DNA of 64,000 nucleotides from Sulfuricurvum sp. (GCA_028710885.1 JAQTTG010000001.1:62001-126000), one strand, 5' to 3'. Positions 10,418 through 21,049 are shown, counted from the first letter of the stretch. Translations and numbers: made by a program. Notes: generated by a model from the letters alone, not told the origin.

Positions 10418-10843
10418 TTATTTAGCCTCCACTAAAAATTTTGTACCACGAATTCCAATTACCCCTTGCGGCACTTGAAATCGTACTTTTTCAGGTGCTA
10501 ATTTACTGATTTTTCCTGATTCAAACAAAGCAGTTCCTTTTTGTAAAGAGAGGTCAAAACGAAATTCTTTTTGAGAAGGCTCAAAAGCATAATCATCTAT
10601 GACTAAAATACTTTTGGGTCCTACAGCTACTCGAGTTCCATCATTAAAGGATAACCCCATAGTACCAGTGGCACCGGTTTGTATAATGTCACGACGAAAA
10701 AGCTGTTCACCTTTTTGGGCAGGCTGTGATGTCGTATCTCTTTTTAGTATTGCATCACCTTGAACATTTTTTACAAAAGCCACAACATCTGAAGCCCAAG
10801 ACGTAGCCATCATTATCATTAATACAGCAACATATTTTAACAT
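10418..10843 (-). CDS. FecR-domain protein with signal peptide
   Basis: VQGDAILKRD...LFRRDIIQTGATGTMGLSFNDGTRVAVGPKS...PQGVIGIRGTKFLVE. Confidence 0.82.
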   Translation of the reverse strand: MLKYVAVLMIMMATSWASDVVAFVKNVQGDAILKRDTTSQPAQKGEQLFRRDIIQTGATGTMGLSFNDGTRVAVGPKSILVIDDYAFEPSQKEFRFDLSLQKGTALFESGKISKLAPEKVRFQVPQGVIGIRGTKFLVEAK

Positions 10844-10969
10844 TGGTAACCTCTTTATTTACAATTCTTTTTCAAACTTTATCCTACATCAACTTACAAC
10901 TCATTATAAGCATTCATCGAAATTAAAAATATTTTGAAACTCTTTAGAAAGTTTAAAATGAACCTTGAC

Positions 10970-10975
10970 TATAAT
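10970..10975 (+). promoter_or_regulatory. Candidate -10 element upstream of mobB
   Basis: TATAAT about 20 nt upstream of the annotated start. Confidence 0.4.
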
Positions 10976-10994
10976 ACCCCTAATTTAATAGAGG

Positions 10995-11510
10995 TTGATT
11001 TTTTTGAAAAAACGTTTAGCAGTTGCGTTTACCGGCCCCTCCAATAGCGGAAAAACAACATTAATCCTTAAAGTCGCACGTAAATTAATTCATGAACATA
11101 ATTTACAAGTAGCCATCATAAAAAATGATCCGAAAGATAAAGCCCAATTTGACGTTCCAGGTAAAGACAGCTATAAGTTTAGTGATACCGGAGCTGAAGT
11201 TATTGTCACGTCACCAACCCGTACCACTTATTTTTCACAACGTCACAAAGAACTCGATGAACTGATTGCACTTTTTGGTGAATTCGACGTTTTACTTGTT
11301 GAGGGGTTAAAAAATTTACCTCTCCCGCGCATCAGTATCTTTAGAAGTTCAATTGACACCGATTATTTTCCTTATATGAATGCGTTGGCTATTGACGAGA
11401 GTATTGATACAAAAAACTATGTTATTCCAAATGGAATCGATTTGCTCGATCTCAACAACCCCGATCAAGTGATCGAGTGGATTTTAACTAATGCAAAGGT
11501 TATGCAATGA
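10995..11510 (+). CDS. mobB: Molybdopterin-guanine dinucleotide biosynthesis protein B
   Basis: [19 protein letters not shown]-loop, [30 protein letters not shown]. Confidence 0.85.
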   Translation: MIFLKKRLAVAFTGPSNSGKTTLILKVARKLIHEHNLQVAIIKNDPKDKAQFDVPGKDSYKFSDTGAEVIVTSPTRTTYFSQRHKELDELIALFGEFDVLLVEGLKNLPLPRISIFRSSIDTDYFPYMNALAIDESIDTKNYVIPNGIDLLDLNNPDQVIEWILTNAKVMQ

Positions 11511-12352
11511 ACACTATCTTAAAAGCGATACAAACAAGTGCTATACGGATCAAAGATGCTATTGATGTGAAAGATATTGGCTACTCGCAAGAGCAAAATA
11601 GTTCGGGTGAAACACAACTTCAGCTCGACATACAAAGTGATTTGATTATCGAAGAAGAGTTAAGTCATATTACGAGTGTCCACACTATTGCAAGTGAAGA
11701 GAAAGAACACCCGATGGTTCTCAATGAAAGCGGTCACTATTTCATCGCATTTGATCCATTAGACGGTTCATCATTAGTTGATGTCAATCTCAGTGTCGGT
11801 TCGATCTTCGGTATTTATGAAGGTGCATTTACCCCAAGTAAGATGGTCGGAAGCTGTTATGTTGTTTATGGTCCTCGTGTAGAATTGGTATTTGCCTATG
11901 AAGATAAAGTTTCACTCTATCTCCTTCAAGCGGGAGACTTTGAATATGTCAAAGAAATACGCTTGAATGAAAAAGGGAAAATAAACGCTCCCGGTGGTAC
12001 GCAACAGTGCTGGGCACCATTTCATAAAACGATGATTGACTCATTTTTTACACGAGGATATCGTCTCCGATATTCTGGAGGTATGGTTCCTGATTTGCAT
12101 CAAATATTGCTCAAAGGTGGCGGTCTCTTTAGTTACCCTGGAGCATCAGACAAACCAGAAGGAAAATTACGAATGCTTTTTGAGGTATTCCCTTTTGCCT
12201 TTATTTTCGAAAAAGCTGGTGGTAAAGCTGTTGATGGAAGATCGCGTGTTTTGGAAAAAGAACCTAGGCACGTCCATGATACCAGCCCATGTTTTTTTGG
12301 TTCATGCGATGAGATAAATGAGGTTTTGAGTGTCTATGCCAGAGAACAATGA
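11507..12352 (+). CDS. fbp: Fructose-1,6-bisphosphatase class I
   Basis: [54 protein letters not shown]. Confidence 0.9.
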   Translation: MNTILKAIQTSAIRIKDAIDVKDIGYSQEQNSSGETQLQLDIQSDLIIEEELSHITSVHTIASEEKEHPMVLNESGHYFIAFDPLDGSSLVDVNLSVGSIFGIYEGAFTPSKMVGSCYVVYGPRVELVFAYEDKVSLYLLQAGDFEYVKEIRLNEKGKINAPGGTQQCWAPFHKTMIDSFFTRGYRLRYSGGMVPDLHQILLKGGGLFSYPGASDKPEGKLRMLFEVFPFAFIFEKAGGKAVDGRSRVLEKEPRHVHDTSPCFFGSCDEINEVLSVYAREQ

Positions 12353-12530
12353 TATCTATGAAATACGATTGGATGACGCGATGCAAAAACTTCAGTCTTG
12401 CCAGCAAGAACGTAATTTAAACAGCTGCTATATTTGCAGTGAGTGCATTGGCTGTGAAATCCGAACCAAATACATCCGAAGCGTATACGACAGTATGTCC
12501 AAGGGTGAAACTGGCGGATTTGATTTTTAA
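12336..12530 (+). CDS. Small cysteine-rich conserved hypothetical protein
   Basis: ORF overlapping the fbp 3' end; [23 protein letters not shown]; start set at the second Met. Confidence 0.6.
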   Translation: MPENNDIYEIRLDDAMQKLQSCQQERNLNSCYICSECIGCEIRTKYIRSVYDSMSKGETGGFDF

Positions 12531-12553
12531 TTTAATTAGGGAATAAATATATC

Positions 12554-14503
12554 ATGAAAAATTACATTACTACTCCAATTTATTATGTTAATGGTGAAGC
12601 TCATATCGGTCATGCTTACACGACATTTATCGCTGATTCTCTGGCCCGTTATTCTCGACTGCAAGGGAACGAAACTTATTTCCTAACCGGAACGGATGAA
12701 CATGGACAAAAAATCGAAGAAGCGGCTAAAAAACTGGAGAAACCGACACAACAGTTTGCTGATGAGATTAGTGCAACGTTTCGCAATTTATGGGATGAAT
12801 TTGATATTAGTTACGATCAATTTATCCGAACGACCGATGAGAGCCATAAAAAAGGGGTTCAAGCCGCATTTTCCAAAATGTATGAAAATGGGGATATTTA
12901 TAAAGATTTTTACGAAGGAAACTACTGTGTCAGCTGTGAAACATTTTTTCCTGAATCCCAACTCATGGATGGTGGATGTTGCCCTGACTGCGGAAGAGCA
13001 ACGACAATTTTAAAAGAAGAGAGCTATTTTTTCCGTCTATCCAAATATGAAAAACCTCTTTTGGAATATTATGAAGCCCATCCGGAATTTATCCTCCCAA
13101 AATCACGCCGTAACGAAGTTATTAGCTTCGTCAAGGGCGGTTTAAATGATCTATCCGTTACCCGTACCAGTTTTAGCTGGGGGGTTCATCTTCCTGAATC
13201 ACTTAATGAGCCAAAGCACGTTATGTACGTGTGGCTCGATGCACTAATGAACTACGTGACGGCTTTAGGATACGGTTCTGATGAAGCAAAAATGGATTTC
13301 TGGCCTGCAAACGTTCAATTGGTAGGAAAAGATATCCTACGTTTCCATGCGATCTACTGGCCGGCATTTTTGATGAGTCTCGGTTTACCCTTGCCTAAAC
13401 ATATCGGTGCTCACGGATGGTGGACGCGTGATGGTGAAAAAATGTCAAAATCCAAAGGAAATGTGGTTGATCCGCGTGAAGTAGCACAACACTACGGTGC
13501 TGAAAACTTCCGATATTTCATGATGCGTGAAGTACCGTTCGGGCAAGACGGTGATTTCTCCCAACGTGCACTAATTGACCGCATGAATTCTGACCTCTCC
13601 AACGATCTCGGAAACTTACTCAATCGTATTATCGGAATGTCTGAAAAATATTCAGACTTTGTGATCGATAGTGTCGATGTAGAAAAATACCATGCCAAAG
13701 AGCTAAACGATGCTCATACTATCTTGGACTCTTTACACACCTATTTCTATGAGCTTCAGCTTCACCGTTTCCTCGAAGAGTTATGGAAAGTGTTTACCAT
13801 CGGAAATAAAGCGATCGAAGAACATGCACCTTGGGTAAAAATCAAAGAAGGGCGCAATGATGAAGCTCTTGCGACAGTTGCTTTGGTTGCCAATTTATTG
13901 GCAAAAGCGTCGGTTATGCTTCACTCTATTATGCCAAGTACAACGGCAAAAATTGCCGATGCGCTCGGATTTGAGATCACAACAGAGAGCTATAATCGTC
14001 TCATCATCAATAAAGGGCTTCTGGAGACCTTTACAATCAAAAAAATCCCCCCTCTTTTTCCGCGCGTGGAAGAACCGCTCATGCAAGAAGCGCCAAAAGC
14101 GATGAGTGAAGCATCTGTACCTAAAGTAGAACAAGCAAAAATGGAAGATAAAAAAGAGACTACTGTATCTCCAGATGGTCTTATCACGATTGATCAATTT
14201 TTCCAATCATCCATCAAAATAGGCACTGTTCTTGCAGCTGAAGAAGTTCCAAAAAGTTCAAAACTTCTTAAACTTCATATTGATCTCGGAGAAGAATCTC
14301 CACGCCAAATTATTGCTGGAATCCGTGAATATTACAGTGCAGAATCATTGATTGGAACACAAGTATGTGCTGTAGCCAATCTCAAACCTGCAAAACTTAT
14401 GGGTATGCTCTCTGAAGGGATGCTTTTGGCTGCAAAAGATAGCGATGGTTTATCCCTTATACGTCCTGAAAAAACGCGTAAAAGCGGAAGTTCTGTTGGA
14501 TGA
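12554..14503 (+). CDS. metG: Methionyl-tRNA synthetase with C-terminal tRNA-binding domain
   Basis: YVNGEAHIGHAYT, CVSCETFFPESQLMDGGCCPDCG zinc site, KMSKSKGNVVDP, C-terminal EMAP/Trbp111-like domain. Confidence 0.95.
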   Translation: MKNYITTPIYYVNGEAHIGHAYTTFIADSLARYSRLQGNETYFLTGTDEHGQKIEEAAKKLEKPTQQFADEISATFRNLWDEFDISYDQFIRTTDESHKKGVQAAFSKMYENGDIYKDFYEGNYCVSCETFFPESQLMDGGCCPDCGRATTILKEESYFFRLSKYEKPLLEYYEAHPEFILPKSRRNEVISFVKGGLNDLSVTRTSFSWGVHLPESLNEPKHVMYVWLDALMNYVTALGYGSDEAKMDFWPANVQLVGKDILRFHAIYWPAFLMSLGLPLPKHIGAHGWWTRDGEKMSKSKGNVVDPREVAQHYGAENFRYFMMREVPFGQDGDFSQRALIDRMNSDLSNDLGNLLNRIIGMSEKYSDFVIDSVDVEKYHAKELNDAHTILDSLHTYFYELQLHRFLEELWKVFTIGNKAIEEHAPWVKIKEGRNDEALATVALVANLLAKASVMLHSIMPSTTAKIADALGFEITTESYNRLIINKGLLETFTIKKIPPLFPRVEEPLMQEAPKAMSEASVPKVEQAKMEDKKETTVSPDGLITIDQFFQSSIKIGTVLAAEEVPKSSKLLKLHIDLGEESPRQIIAGIREYYSAESLIGTQVCAVANLKPAKLMGMLSEGMLLAAKDSDGLSLIRPEKTRKSGSSVG

Positions 14504-15504
14504 GACTTGAAAATATCCTCGCGTTAACAAAGGGGGCTCTTCTAGGAGATCCTTCTATCAGTCAATTTGAGAATGCTGTCTTTGAGCCTTCCAAAGTTAA
14601 ACGAGGATCACTTTTTATTGCTTATTCGCCAGATGATATTGAAGAAGCCATTTTACACGGTGCCTACGGAATAATTTTTGACAAACCTACTCAAATATCT
14701 GATAGTGAAGTTGCATGGATCAAAATCGATAATATCGATTCTTCTCTCAAAAAACTATTAAGATTTTATCTGCTCGAAAAAGAGCTACAGGTATACGCTT
14801 GTGATCCGATTTCACTTCGACTGTCATCAATGATTTCTACACCACCTACATTTTGCAATATTGAAGGTTCAATGAGTCAAATATGGGAAAAACTATGGAT
14901 TCTTGAGAAAAATTCCATCGTTCTCTTTTCTCCAGCACTCACAGATCCGGATATATTTATTGAACATTCTCAACTTATTCGAGCACAAGAAAGTACCATT
15001 ACAATTATCGAACAAACCCTTTTTGAAACTTCATTTATCCATAATGATACTTTTTATGAACGCCAAATGCTTTCTCCATTTTTTATCCCTTACTTAGAGC
15101 ATATCCTCTTTTTTTACACATTTTTACGAATTCCTTTTCAAATCAAAGGATTTGGAAAAATAGGTCATTTTATTCCAGTATTTACAAATTCAAGGCTTGA
15201 AATAAAAGAATTTGGCAGTAGTGATCGAGTGATTATATTTGAACCTTTGCTAGAATTGATTGATGAACAAATTGATTTTTTAGCGGATCAAGCATCATGG
15301 GCAAAAATTATTTATCTCCTACCTGATTCTATGCGATCTTCGCTTACCATTGGTGTAGAAAATATTATATTTTATCGATATCCAGAAGAAATAATTTCTT
15401 TATTACAAACAAAAGATTTTCATTTTGCTTTAGTTGCAGGTGTAGATAAAAATATCTTACGTCCTACCCGCTCATCTATGAAGCAATTAGAACTCGATTT
15501 TTAA
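14500..15504 (+). CDS. Mur-ligase N-terminal-domain-like protein without the usual ATP-binding motif
   Basis: N-terminus LENILALTKGALLGDPSISQFENAVFEPSKVKRGSLFIAYSPDDIEEAILHGAYGIIFDKP resembles the MurE/MurF N-terminal domain; no GTNGKT seen. Confidence 0.5.
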   Translation: MRLENILALTKGALLGDPSISQFENAVFEPSKVKRGSLFIAYSPDDIEEAILHGAYGIIFDKPTQISDSEVAWIKIDNIDSSLKKLLRFYLLEKELQVYACDPISLRLSSMISTPPTFCNIEGSMSQIWEKLWILEKNSIVLFSPALTDPDIFIEHSQLIRAQESTITIIEQTLFETSFIHNDTFYERQMLSPFFIPYLEHILFFYTFLRIPFQIKGFGKIGHFIPVFTNSRLEIKEFGSSDRVIIFEPLLELIDEQIDFLADQASWAKIIYLLPDSMRSSLTIGVENIIFYRYPEEIISLLQTKDFHFALVAGVDKNILRPTRSSMKQLELDF

Positions 15505-16154
15505 CTGATATGTAGTTGCTTGAGTTGCTGCCGTAATTCTTTTTCATTCCCTAATATTATTCTTACAAATGCATGAAAATCTTTTGAATGATTCATGTAT
15601 TTTAAGTGTGCCAATTCATGTACAATAATATAATCAATATGCTCATACGATAATTGTAACATTAAGGTATTAAAAGTCACAATCCCAGTATTCGTGCAAC
15701 TGCCCCATCTACGACGCATTTTTTTATACCGTATCTCTGTAGGCGATAAACCCATCTTTTTTGAATAATAGTGTATTCTTGACGGTAATGTTATTTCTGC
15801 TTCATCTTTATAAAATTTATAATAATATTTTTCCATATCCTTACTGTTTTTAGATTTCATCACCATTTTATGCAATTGTGGCAATTGTTCTACAGTAAGT
15901 AATTCTCCACGAAAGCGTATCGTTTCACCAAAGGTATAGGATTGTATCGGTGACAAATTAATCGACTCAAGCTTATTTCGAATCCAATGCGTTCTCTCTT
16001 CAATAATTTTTCGTATTTTATATTCATCTTTTATCGGTGTACGGATAGATACTTCTTTGTTCTTAGACACACTAATATACGTATTTTTGTTTCGTGGTCG
16101 ATAATAAATCGTTATTGCTGAAGTATGAGGGTCAAACATAACAAATAGGATCAA
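15501..16154 (-). CDS. YgjP-like (DUF45) SprT-type metallopeptidase
   Basis: RRRWGSCTNTGIVTFNTLMLQLSYEHIDYIIVHELAHLKYMNHSKDFH, HELAH zinc motif. Confidence 0.88.
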   Translation of the reverse strand: MILFVMFDPHTSAITIYYRPRNKNTYISVSKNKEVSIRTPIKDEYKIRKIIEERTHWIRNKLESINLSPIQSYTFGETIRFRGELLTVEQLPQLHKMVMKSKNSKDMEKYYYKFYKDEAEITLPSRIHYYSKKMGLSPTEIRYKKMRRRWGSCTNTGIVTFNTLMLQLSYEHIDYIIVHELAHLKYMNHSKDFHAFVRIILGNEKELRQQLKQLHIS

Positions 16155-16797
16155 TCACTCCGGCATGTTCAAAACCACGAAGACGCAAACGACAACTATC
16201 ACAGACACCACACGCAATATCTTCGTTTTGATAACAACTCCATGTCAAATGCAAGGGGGCACCAAGTCTCAATGCTTCTTGAACAATTTGAGATTTTTTT
16301 AAATGAACCAATGGCATCTCAATGACAATATTCGTAGTCTCTTTTGTTCCTAAATTTGCCGCTTTAGTGAACATATCTATAAATGCTTCACGACAATCAG
16401 GATAACCACTACTATCCTCTTCGACCACTCCGATAGCGATAGAGGAGCACCCCTCTTTTTCGGCAATCGCCGTTGCAATTGAGAGAAAAATACCGTTGCG
16501 AAACGGGACATAGGTGATCGGAATTCCCTCCTCTATTCCTCCTATTGGTACTTCAATTGAATGATCGGTCAATGCAGATGCACCAATAGTTTTAAAAAAA
16601 TCCAAATCTATTTCATATTTTTCTATTACACCTAAATCATCACAAATCTTACGATATGATTCTAACTCTTTGTTGACAGTGCGTTGTCCGTAATTGAAAT
16701 GTAAAGTTACAATTTCATAACCACGTGATCGCATTATATAAGCAACTAATGTTGAATCCATACCTCCACTCATAATACAAAGTGCTTTTTTATTCAT
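16132..16797 (-). CDS. queC: 7-cyano-7-deazaguanine synthase
   Basis: MSGGMDSTLVAYIMRSRGYE PP-loop; CYQNEDIACGVCDSCRLRLRGF zinc site. Confidence 0.92.
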   Translation of the reverse strand: MNKKALCIMSGGMDSTLVAYIMRSRGYEIVTLHFNYGQRTVNKELESYRKICDDLGVIEKYEIDLDFFKTIGASALTDHSIEVPIGGIEEGIPITYVPFRNGIFLSIATAIAEKEGCSSIAIGVVEEDSSGYPDCREAFIDMFTKAANLGTKETTNIVIEMPLVHLKKSQIVQEALRLGAPLHLTWSCYQNEDIACGVCDSCRLRLRGFEHAGVIDPICYV

Positions 16798-16853
16798 AGT
16801 CTAATCCCTTTCATGTGATTTTACCAAGGGTAGCCTTATGCTACAATGTCATC

Positions 16854-17276
16854 ATGATAGAACTAGATAACAAAACCGAAAAAAATTACGATTTTCTCCT
16901 CCTTGAGCAGATTGCTGAAGGGCTAAGTGAGCAAGAAATCGAACTTATATTGACTCATAATGACGAAATAGCCGAAATTAACCGAGAATTTCGAGGAATC
17001 GATAAACCAACTGATGTTCTCAGTTTTCCTAATGACCCATTTCCTGGTGCACCACTGGGAAGTATTGTAATTAGCGTTGATAAAGTTGAAAGTGTTGCTT
17101 TAGAATTAGGGCATACTGCAGACAATGAAATTGCCCTCTTATTTATCCACGGTATGCTTCATCTACTTGGATTCGATCATGAAGTGGATAATGGGGAAAT
17201 GCGCGATAAAGAATCAGAATTGATTGTTAAGTTCAATCTTCCAAAAAGCTTGATTGTAAGAACATTAGAAGAATAA
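16854..17276 (+). CDS. ybeY: Endoribonuclease YbeY / rRNA maturation factor
   Basis: DKPTDVLSFP...LLFIHGMLHLLGFDHEVDNGEM; start moved to MIELDNK. Confidence 0.92.
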   Translation: MIELDNKTEKNYDFLLLEQIAEGLSEQEIELILTHNDEIAEINREFRGIDKPTDVLSFPNDPFPGAPLGSIVISVDKVESVALELGHTADNEIALLFIHGMLHLLGFDHEVDNGEMRDKESELIVKFNLPKSLIVRTLEE

Positions 17277-17289
17277 AATAATTTACACT

Positions 17290-19077
17290 TTATTTCTTAA
17301 TATACCCCAGATCATCAAGCTTGTTATATATCTGAGAAACGATTCCACCAGCCTCTTCCCCACCATGACCACCATGTTCAACTAAAACAGTAACAACAAA
17401 TTGTGGGTTTTCTGCTGGACCATAGGTAGTAAACCATGCATGCGATCGCTTAAGATATTCCATACTGTGCTCATTTTGACGGGCTTGATTTCCCTGCGCT
17501 ATACCGGTAGTTTGTGCTGTTCCCGTTTTACCAGCAATTGGAAATCGAGTTGCAACGTGACCTTTTGCTGTTCCTCCCGAATCATTACAAACACCTCTCA
17601 TAGCGCGTTGAATAATCGGTAATTTTTCTTTTTCTTTCGCCGTCAAGACATCTATAGGAACAGGAATATAAGGATCATTGCCTATCATTTTTGCAGTATG
17701 AGGAATGGGTAACATTCCAGTAGCCATTAGCGCTGTGTATTGTGCCATTTGCATTGGTGTGACTAAAAAATTACCTTGCCCAATTGCCGTATTAAGGGTT
17801 TCACCTTGATACCATGGTTGTTTAAATCTTTCTCGTTTCCACGCACGACTTGGAACTGTACCAATGAATTCATTAGGCAGATCAATCAAAGTTTTTTTTC
17901 CCAATCCCATGCGTAAAAGTCCTGAACTCATTTTATCAATTCCAACAAGAAGAGCACCTTGATAAAAATAATCATCACAACTTTCAACAATTGCTTTTGT
18001 AATATTGGTTATTCCATGCCCTGTCTTTTTCCAGTCACGAAAAGTACGATTTCCCAAACGCATTGATCCAGTACTCAAAATAGTAGTGTTTTCGTTCATC
18101 ATTCCTGATGTAATGTAGATCAAACCTAAACCAGTTTTTACTGTTGAACCCGGAGGATAAAGACCATTAATTAATTTATTAGTAAACGGGGCATCTACAC
18201 TGTTCATTAGTGCATTCCATTCATCAGAGCTTATACCGGACACAAACGTATTTAGATCATATTCAGGAAAGCTTCCTGCAGCATAAACTGCACCGTGCAC
18301 ATCCATAACAACGACAGCACCAACTCTTTTTTCAAAAATTTGGGTTATATAATTTTGCAATCGCATATCTATATTTAAAACTAGATTATGATTTTCTTGT
18401 GTTGGCGTTCGATCTATCTCTTCAATTTCAATATTATGGGCATTAACTTTAATATGCCGTTCACCGGCAACACCTTGTAGAAAGTGATTGTAATATTTTT
18501 CAATACCATTTTTACCAACATGACCTAAAAGATTTAATGAAGGGTCTGCATCTACCTCTTTTTGATTTGCTTTTGCAACATATCCAATAAGATGTGAGCC
18601 AATAGGACCATATGGATAAAGGCGTTTAGGCGAAGGGGAGATTTTTATCGTATCGCGTAAATTCATCAATGAGTAAAGAGGAATAATCGTTTCATGTGGT
18701 ATATAATCTATCACATCGATAAATGAATTATTATAATATGAATCCTGCATTTTATATGTTTTAGACATTTTAGCAGCATCTAATGTCGGGATCATTGAGA
18801 GCAAATAGGCTATTTCTTTATCTAAACGTGTAGTGTCATCACCACTCGTTAGATGAGGAGCAAGTGAAATCTTAAACCCTAATTCATTAATTGCAATCGG
18901 TTCAAGATTTCGGTCAAGTATTTCCCCTCTTACAGGGGCAGAAAATTCTGTTTTTATACTATTATTTTCAGAGAGTGTCTCGTAATAATCATTTGACTGA
19001 ATTGACAAATGGAATACACGAACAATTAAGCCGATCCAAATGACAATAAAAAAGGTAAGTAATATTTTATTCTTCAT
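17290..19077 (-). CDS. mrdA: Penicillin-binding protein 2 (class B transpeptidase)
   Basis: GSTVKT active-site region, SCDDYFY, KTGTAQ; N-terminal PBP dimerisation domain. Confidence 0.92.
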   Translation of the reverse strand: MKNKILLTFFIVIWIGLIVRVFHLSIQSNDYYETLSENNSIKTEFSAPVRGEILDRNLEPIAINELGFKISLAPHLTSGDDTTRLDKEIAYLLSMIPTLDAAKMSKTYKMQDSYYNNSFIDVIDYIPHETIIPLYSLMNLRDTIKISPSPKRLYPYGPIGSHLIGYVAKANQKEVDADPSLNLLGHVGKNGIEKYYNHFLQGVAGERHIKVNAHNIEIEEIDRTPTQENHNLVLNIDMRLQNYITQIFEKRVGAVVVMDVHGAVYAAGSFPEYDLNTFVSGISSDEWNALMNSVDAPFTNKLINGLYPPGSTVKTGLGLIYITSGMMNENTTILSTGSMRLGNRTFRDWKKTGHGITNITKAIVESCDDYFYQGALLVGIDKMSSGLLRMGLGKKTLIDLPNEFIGTVPSRAWKRERFKQPWYQGETLNTAIGQGNFLVTPMQMAQYTALMATGMLPIPHTAKMIGNDPYIPVPIDVLTAKEKEKLPIIQRAMRGVCNDSGGTAKGHVATRFPIAGKTGTAQTTGIAQGNQARQNEHSMEYLKRSHAWFTTYGPAENPQFVVTVLVEHGGHGGEEAGGIVSQIYNKLDDLGYIKK

Positions 19078-19529
19078 AAAAGTGCCATCAGAATTAGAAA
19101 TTCAATAATTATATATAAAATTATATGCCAATCAATCATCGGAAGGGCTAATAGCAATACTTGATTTGTAAGCCATATAAATATCCAATATCCAGGATAA
19201 GCAAGAGCAACGATAAATGCGGCCATACAACCTTGACATTGAAGCATCTGATCAATTTTAGGAATTACCAAACGGGATAACAGAGTAAAAAATATTACTG
19301 TACTACCAAACCAAAACCCTTTTTCAGCCTCAAAAATCAATAACATTAATACAATAATTATTACACTAAATAAATCATGACGTTTTAGCGCATTGTTGTA
19401 AGAAAAAAACAAAATTGCCAATAAGGGAGGCAGCAAAGGGTATAAACTGCTCAAGCTTACATAGACTGCATAAATACAGACTAATGCAAATTGATTTAGA
19501 GCATTTTTATAAGAGAAACTTCGTTGCAT
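19074..19529 (-). CDS. Small multi-TM protein, MreD-like by position
   Basis: 150-aa hydrophobic protein overlapping the mrdA start. Confidence 0.45.
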   Translation of the reverse strand: MQRSFSYKNALNQFALVCIYAVYVSLSSLYPLLPPLLAILFFSYNNALKRHDLFSVIIIVLMLLIFEAEKGFWFGSTVIFFTLLSRLVIPKIDQMLQCQGCMAAFIVALAYPGYWIFIWLTNQVLLLALPMIDWHIILYIIIEFLILMALL

Positions 19530-19966
19530 ACAGGAAAATGTTTACATTTAATACAATCAGCCCAGATTTTATGCTCTGGAATGCTTTCTTTAGGGATTTC
19601 TATAAATCCAAGCCGTTCAAAAAATCGTTGTTGGTACGTAAGGGCTAAAACCTCTTTAAGCCCTAATTTCGCTCCTTCTTCACATGCTTTAGCAACAAGC
19701 ATACTTCCTATATTCTGACCTCTGTAATTTTGATCAATAATCATAGAACGAAGTTCAGCCAACAAAGGAGAATGAATATGAAGTGCAACAAAACCAACTA
19801 ACTTTTCACCATCCATTGCCAAAAAATACGATCGGATATTAGTTGCAATTTCATCATTACTACGAGGCAAAATTACACCTGATTCTATTTCAGGTTCAAC
19901 CAATTGCTGCATAGCTGCAATGTCGCTGAGTGTAGGTTTTTTATAACTGATTTCAGACATCATCAT
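19496..19966 (-). CDS. GNAT N-acetyltransferase (ArgA-like)
   Basis: LRSMIIDQNYRGQNIGSMLVAKACEEGAKLGLKEVLALTYQQRFFERLGF. Confidence 0.82.
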   Translation of the reverse strand: MMMSEISYKKPTLSDIAAMQQLVEPEIESGVILPRSNDEIATNIRSYFLAMDGEKLVGFVALHIHSPLLAELRSMIIDQNYRGQNIGSMLVAKACEEGAKLGLKEVLALTYQQRFFERLGFIEIPKESIPEHKIWADCIKCKHFPVCNEVSLIKML

Positions 19967-20567
19967 CGCTTTTTAGAAAATGAAAAAGTGTTTCAACAAT
20001 TTTATCAACACCCTTACGTTTAGAGTTGGATATCATCAATGAATCAGGAAAACGCTTTTTAAGTTCCGAAAGCTCTTTTTGGTTTAATTTATCTATTTTT
20101 GTAAATACCGTAAGTATGGATTGATTTGGTAAACAAATTTCATTAAGATATTCAGAAACAGATTGATCTATGGCTAAATCAGGATGTCGGCAATCTATAA
20201 GATGAACAAAAACAGCTATTTGTCTACGTTCTGCAATGTAAGTTGTCAGATTACTTTCCCAGTCAGTTTTTAGCGATTTTGCAACTTTTGCATAACCAAA
20301 GCCTGGTAAATCAACAAATTTTGCTAATAATTTTTCACCATTTTCACGGTCCACAAAAACAACATCAAAATAGTTAATTAAACGTGTTTTACCTGGAGTT
20401 GCAGATACTTTTGCAAGTGATTTTCGATTCGTCAAGGTATTCAGCAAAGAGCTTTTACCGGTATTTGAACGAGCCATAAATGCCACTTCATTTTGAAATT
20501 CATTTTCAGGTGCGAGTCTGATATTTGGTGCTGACGTAACAAAGAAAGAATCAATTATCTCTATCAT
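19953..20567 (-). CDS. engB: Ribosome biogenesis GTPase EngB/YsxC
   Basis: FMARSNTGKSSLLNTLTNRKSLAKVSATPGKTRLINYF, VDLPGFGYAKV, TKIDK. Confidence 0.93.
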   Translation of the reverse strand: MIEIIDSFFVTSAPNIRLAPENEFQNEVAFMARSNTGKSSLLNTLTNRKSLAKVSATPGKTRLINYFDVVFVDRENGEKLLAKFVDLPGFGYAKVAKSLKTDWESNLTTYIAERRQIAVFVHLIDCRHPDLAIDQSVSEYLNEICLPNQSILTVFTKIDKLNQKELSELKKRFPDSLMISNSKRKGVDKIVETLFHFLKSDDDV

Positions 20568-21049
20568 TTTGATAAACTTTTAGTTTTTTTATCTTCTAGC
20601 GTAAAAATCATAACTACAGGTTCACCTGGTGTACTTTCTGCAGCTGCATGTCCTAAAGTTGTATTTAAAACAACTTTATCACCTTTCACACGACGATAAT
20701 CATCTAAGCGTATTAAATCAACTTTTTTATAAAATTGATATTCGTTCTCATTTGGTAAATATATAACACTTTGTGCATTACCCTTGTATTTCTCTTTTTG
20801 CTCAGTAACTATATAAAATGACACATCACCTTCTGCTAAATATTTGAATGGTTTTTTATCTTTATCCGTAAAAATTGTTACCTTTGAAGCATTAAGTTCA
20901 TCAGACCCTTTTTCTACTTTTACATTTCCAGTAAAAATTGAAACTCCTTTGAGTTGATCACCTTTAAAATTATCAGAAACAACTTTAAGCTCTTCGCCCA
21001 TTGAAAACGTAACGATAAAAATAAATAAAACTGCAATTGATTTAATCAT
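20564..21049 (-). CDS. lptA: LPS transport periplasmic protein LptA
   Basis: OstA-like KVVSDNFKGDQLKGVSIFTGNVKVEKGSDELNASKVTIFTD; operon with lptC and kdsC. Confidence 0.85.
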   Translation of the reverse strand: MIKSIAVLFIFIVTFSMGEELKVVSDNFKGDQLKGVSIFTGNVKVEKGSDELNASKVTIFTDKDKKPFKYLAEGDVSFYIVTEQKEKYKGNAQSVIYLPNENEYQFYKKVDLIRLDDYRRVKGDKVVLNTTLGHAAAESTPGEPVVMIFTLEDKKTKSLSK

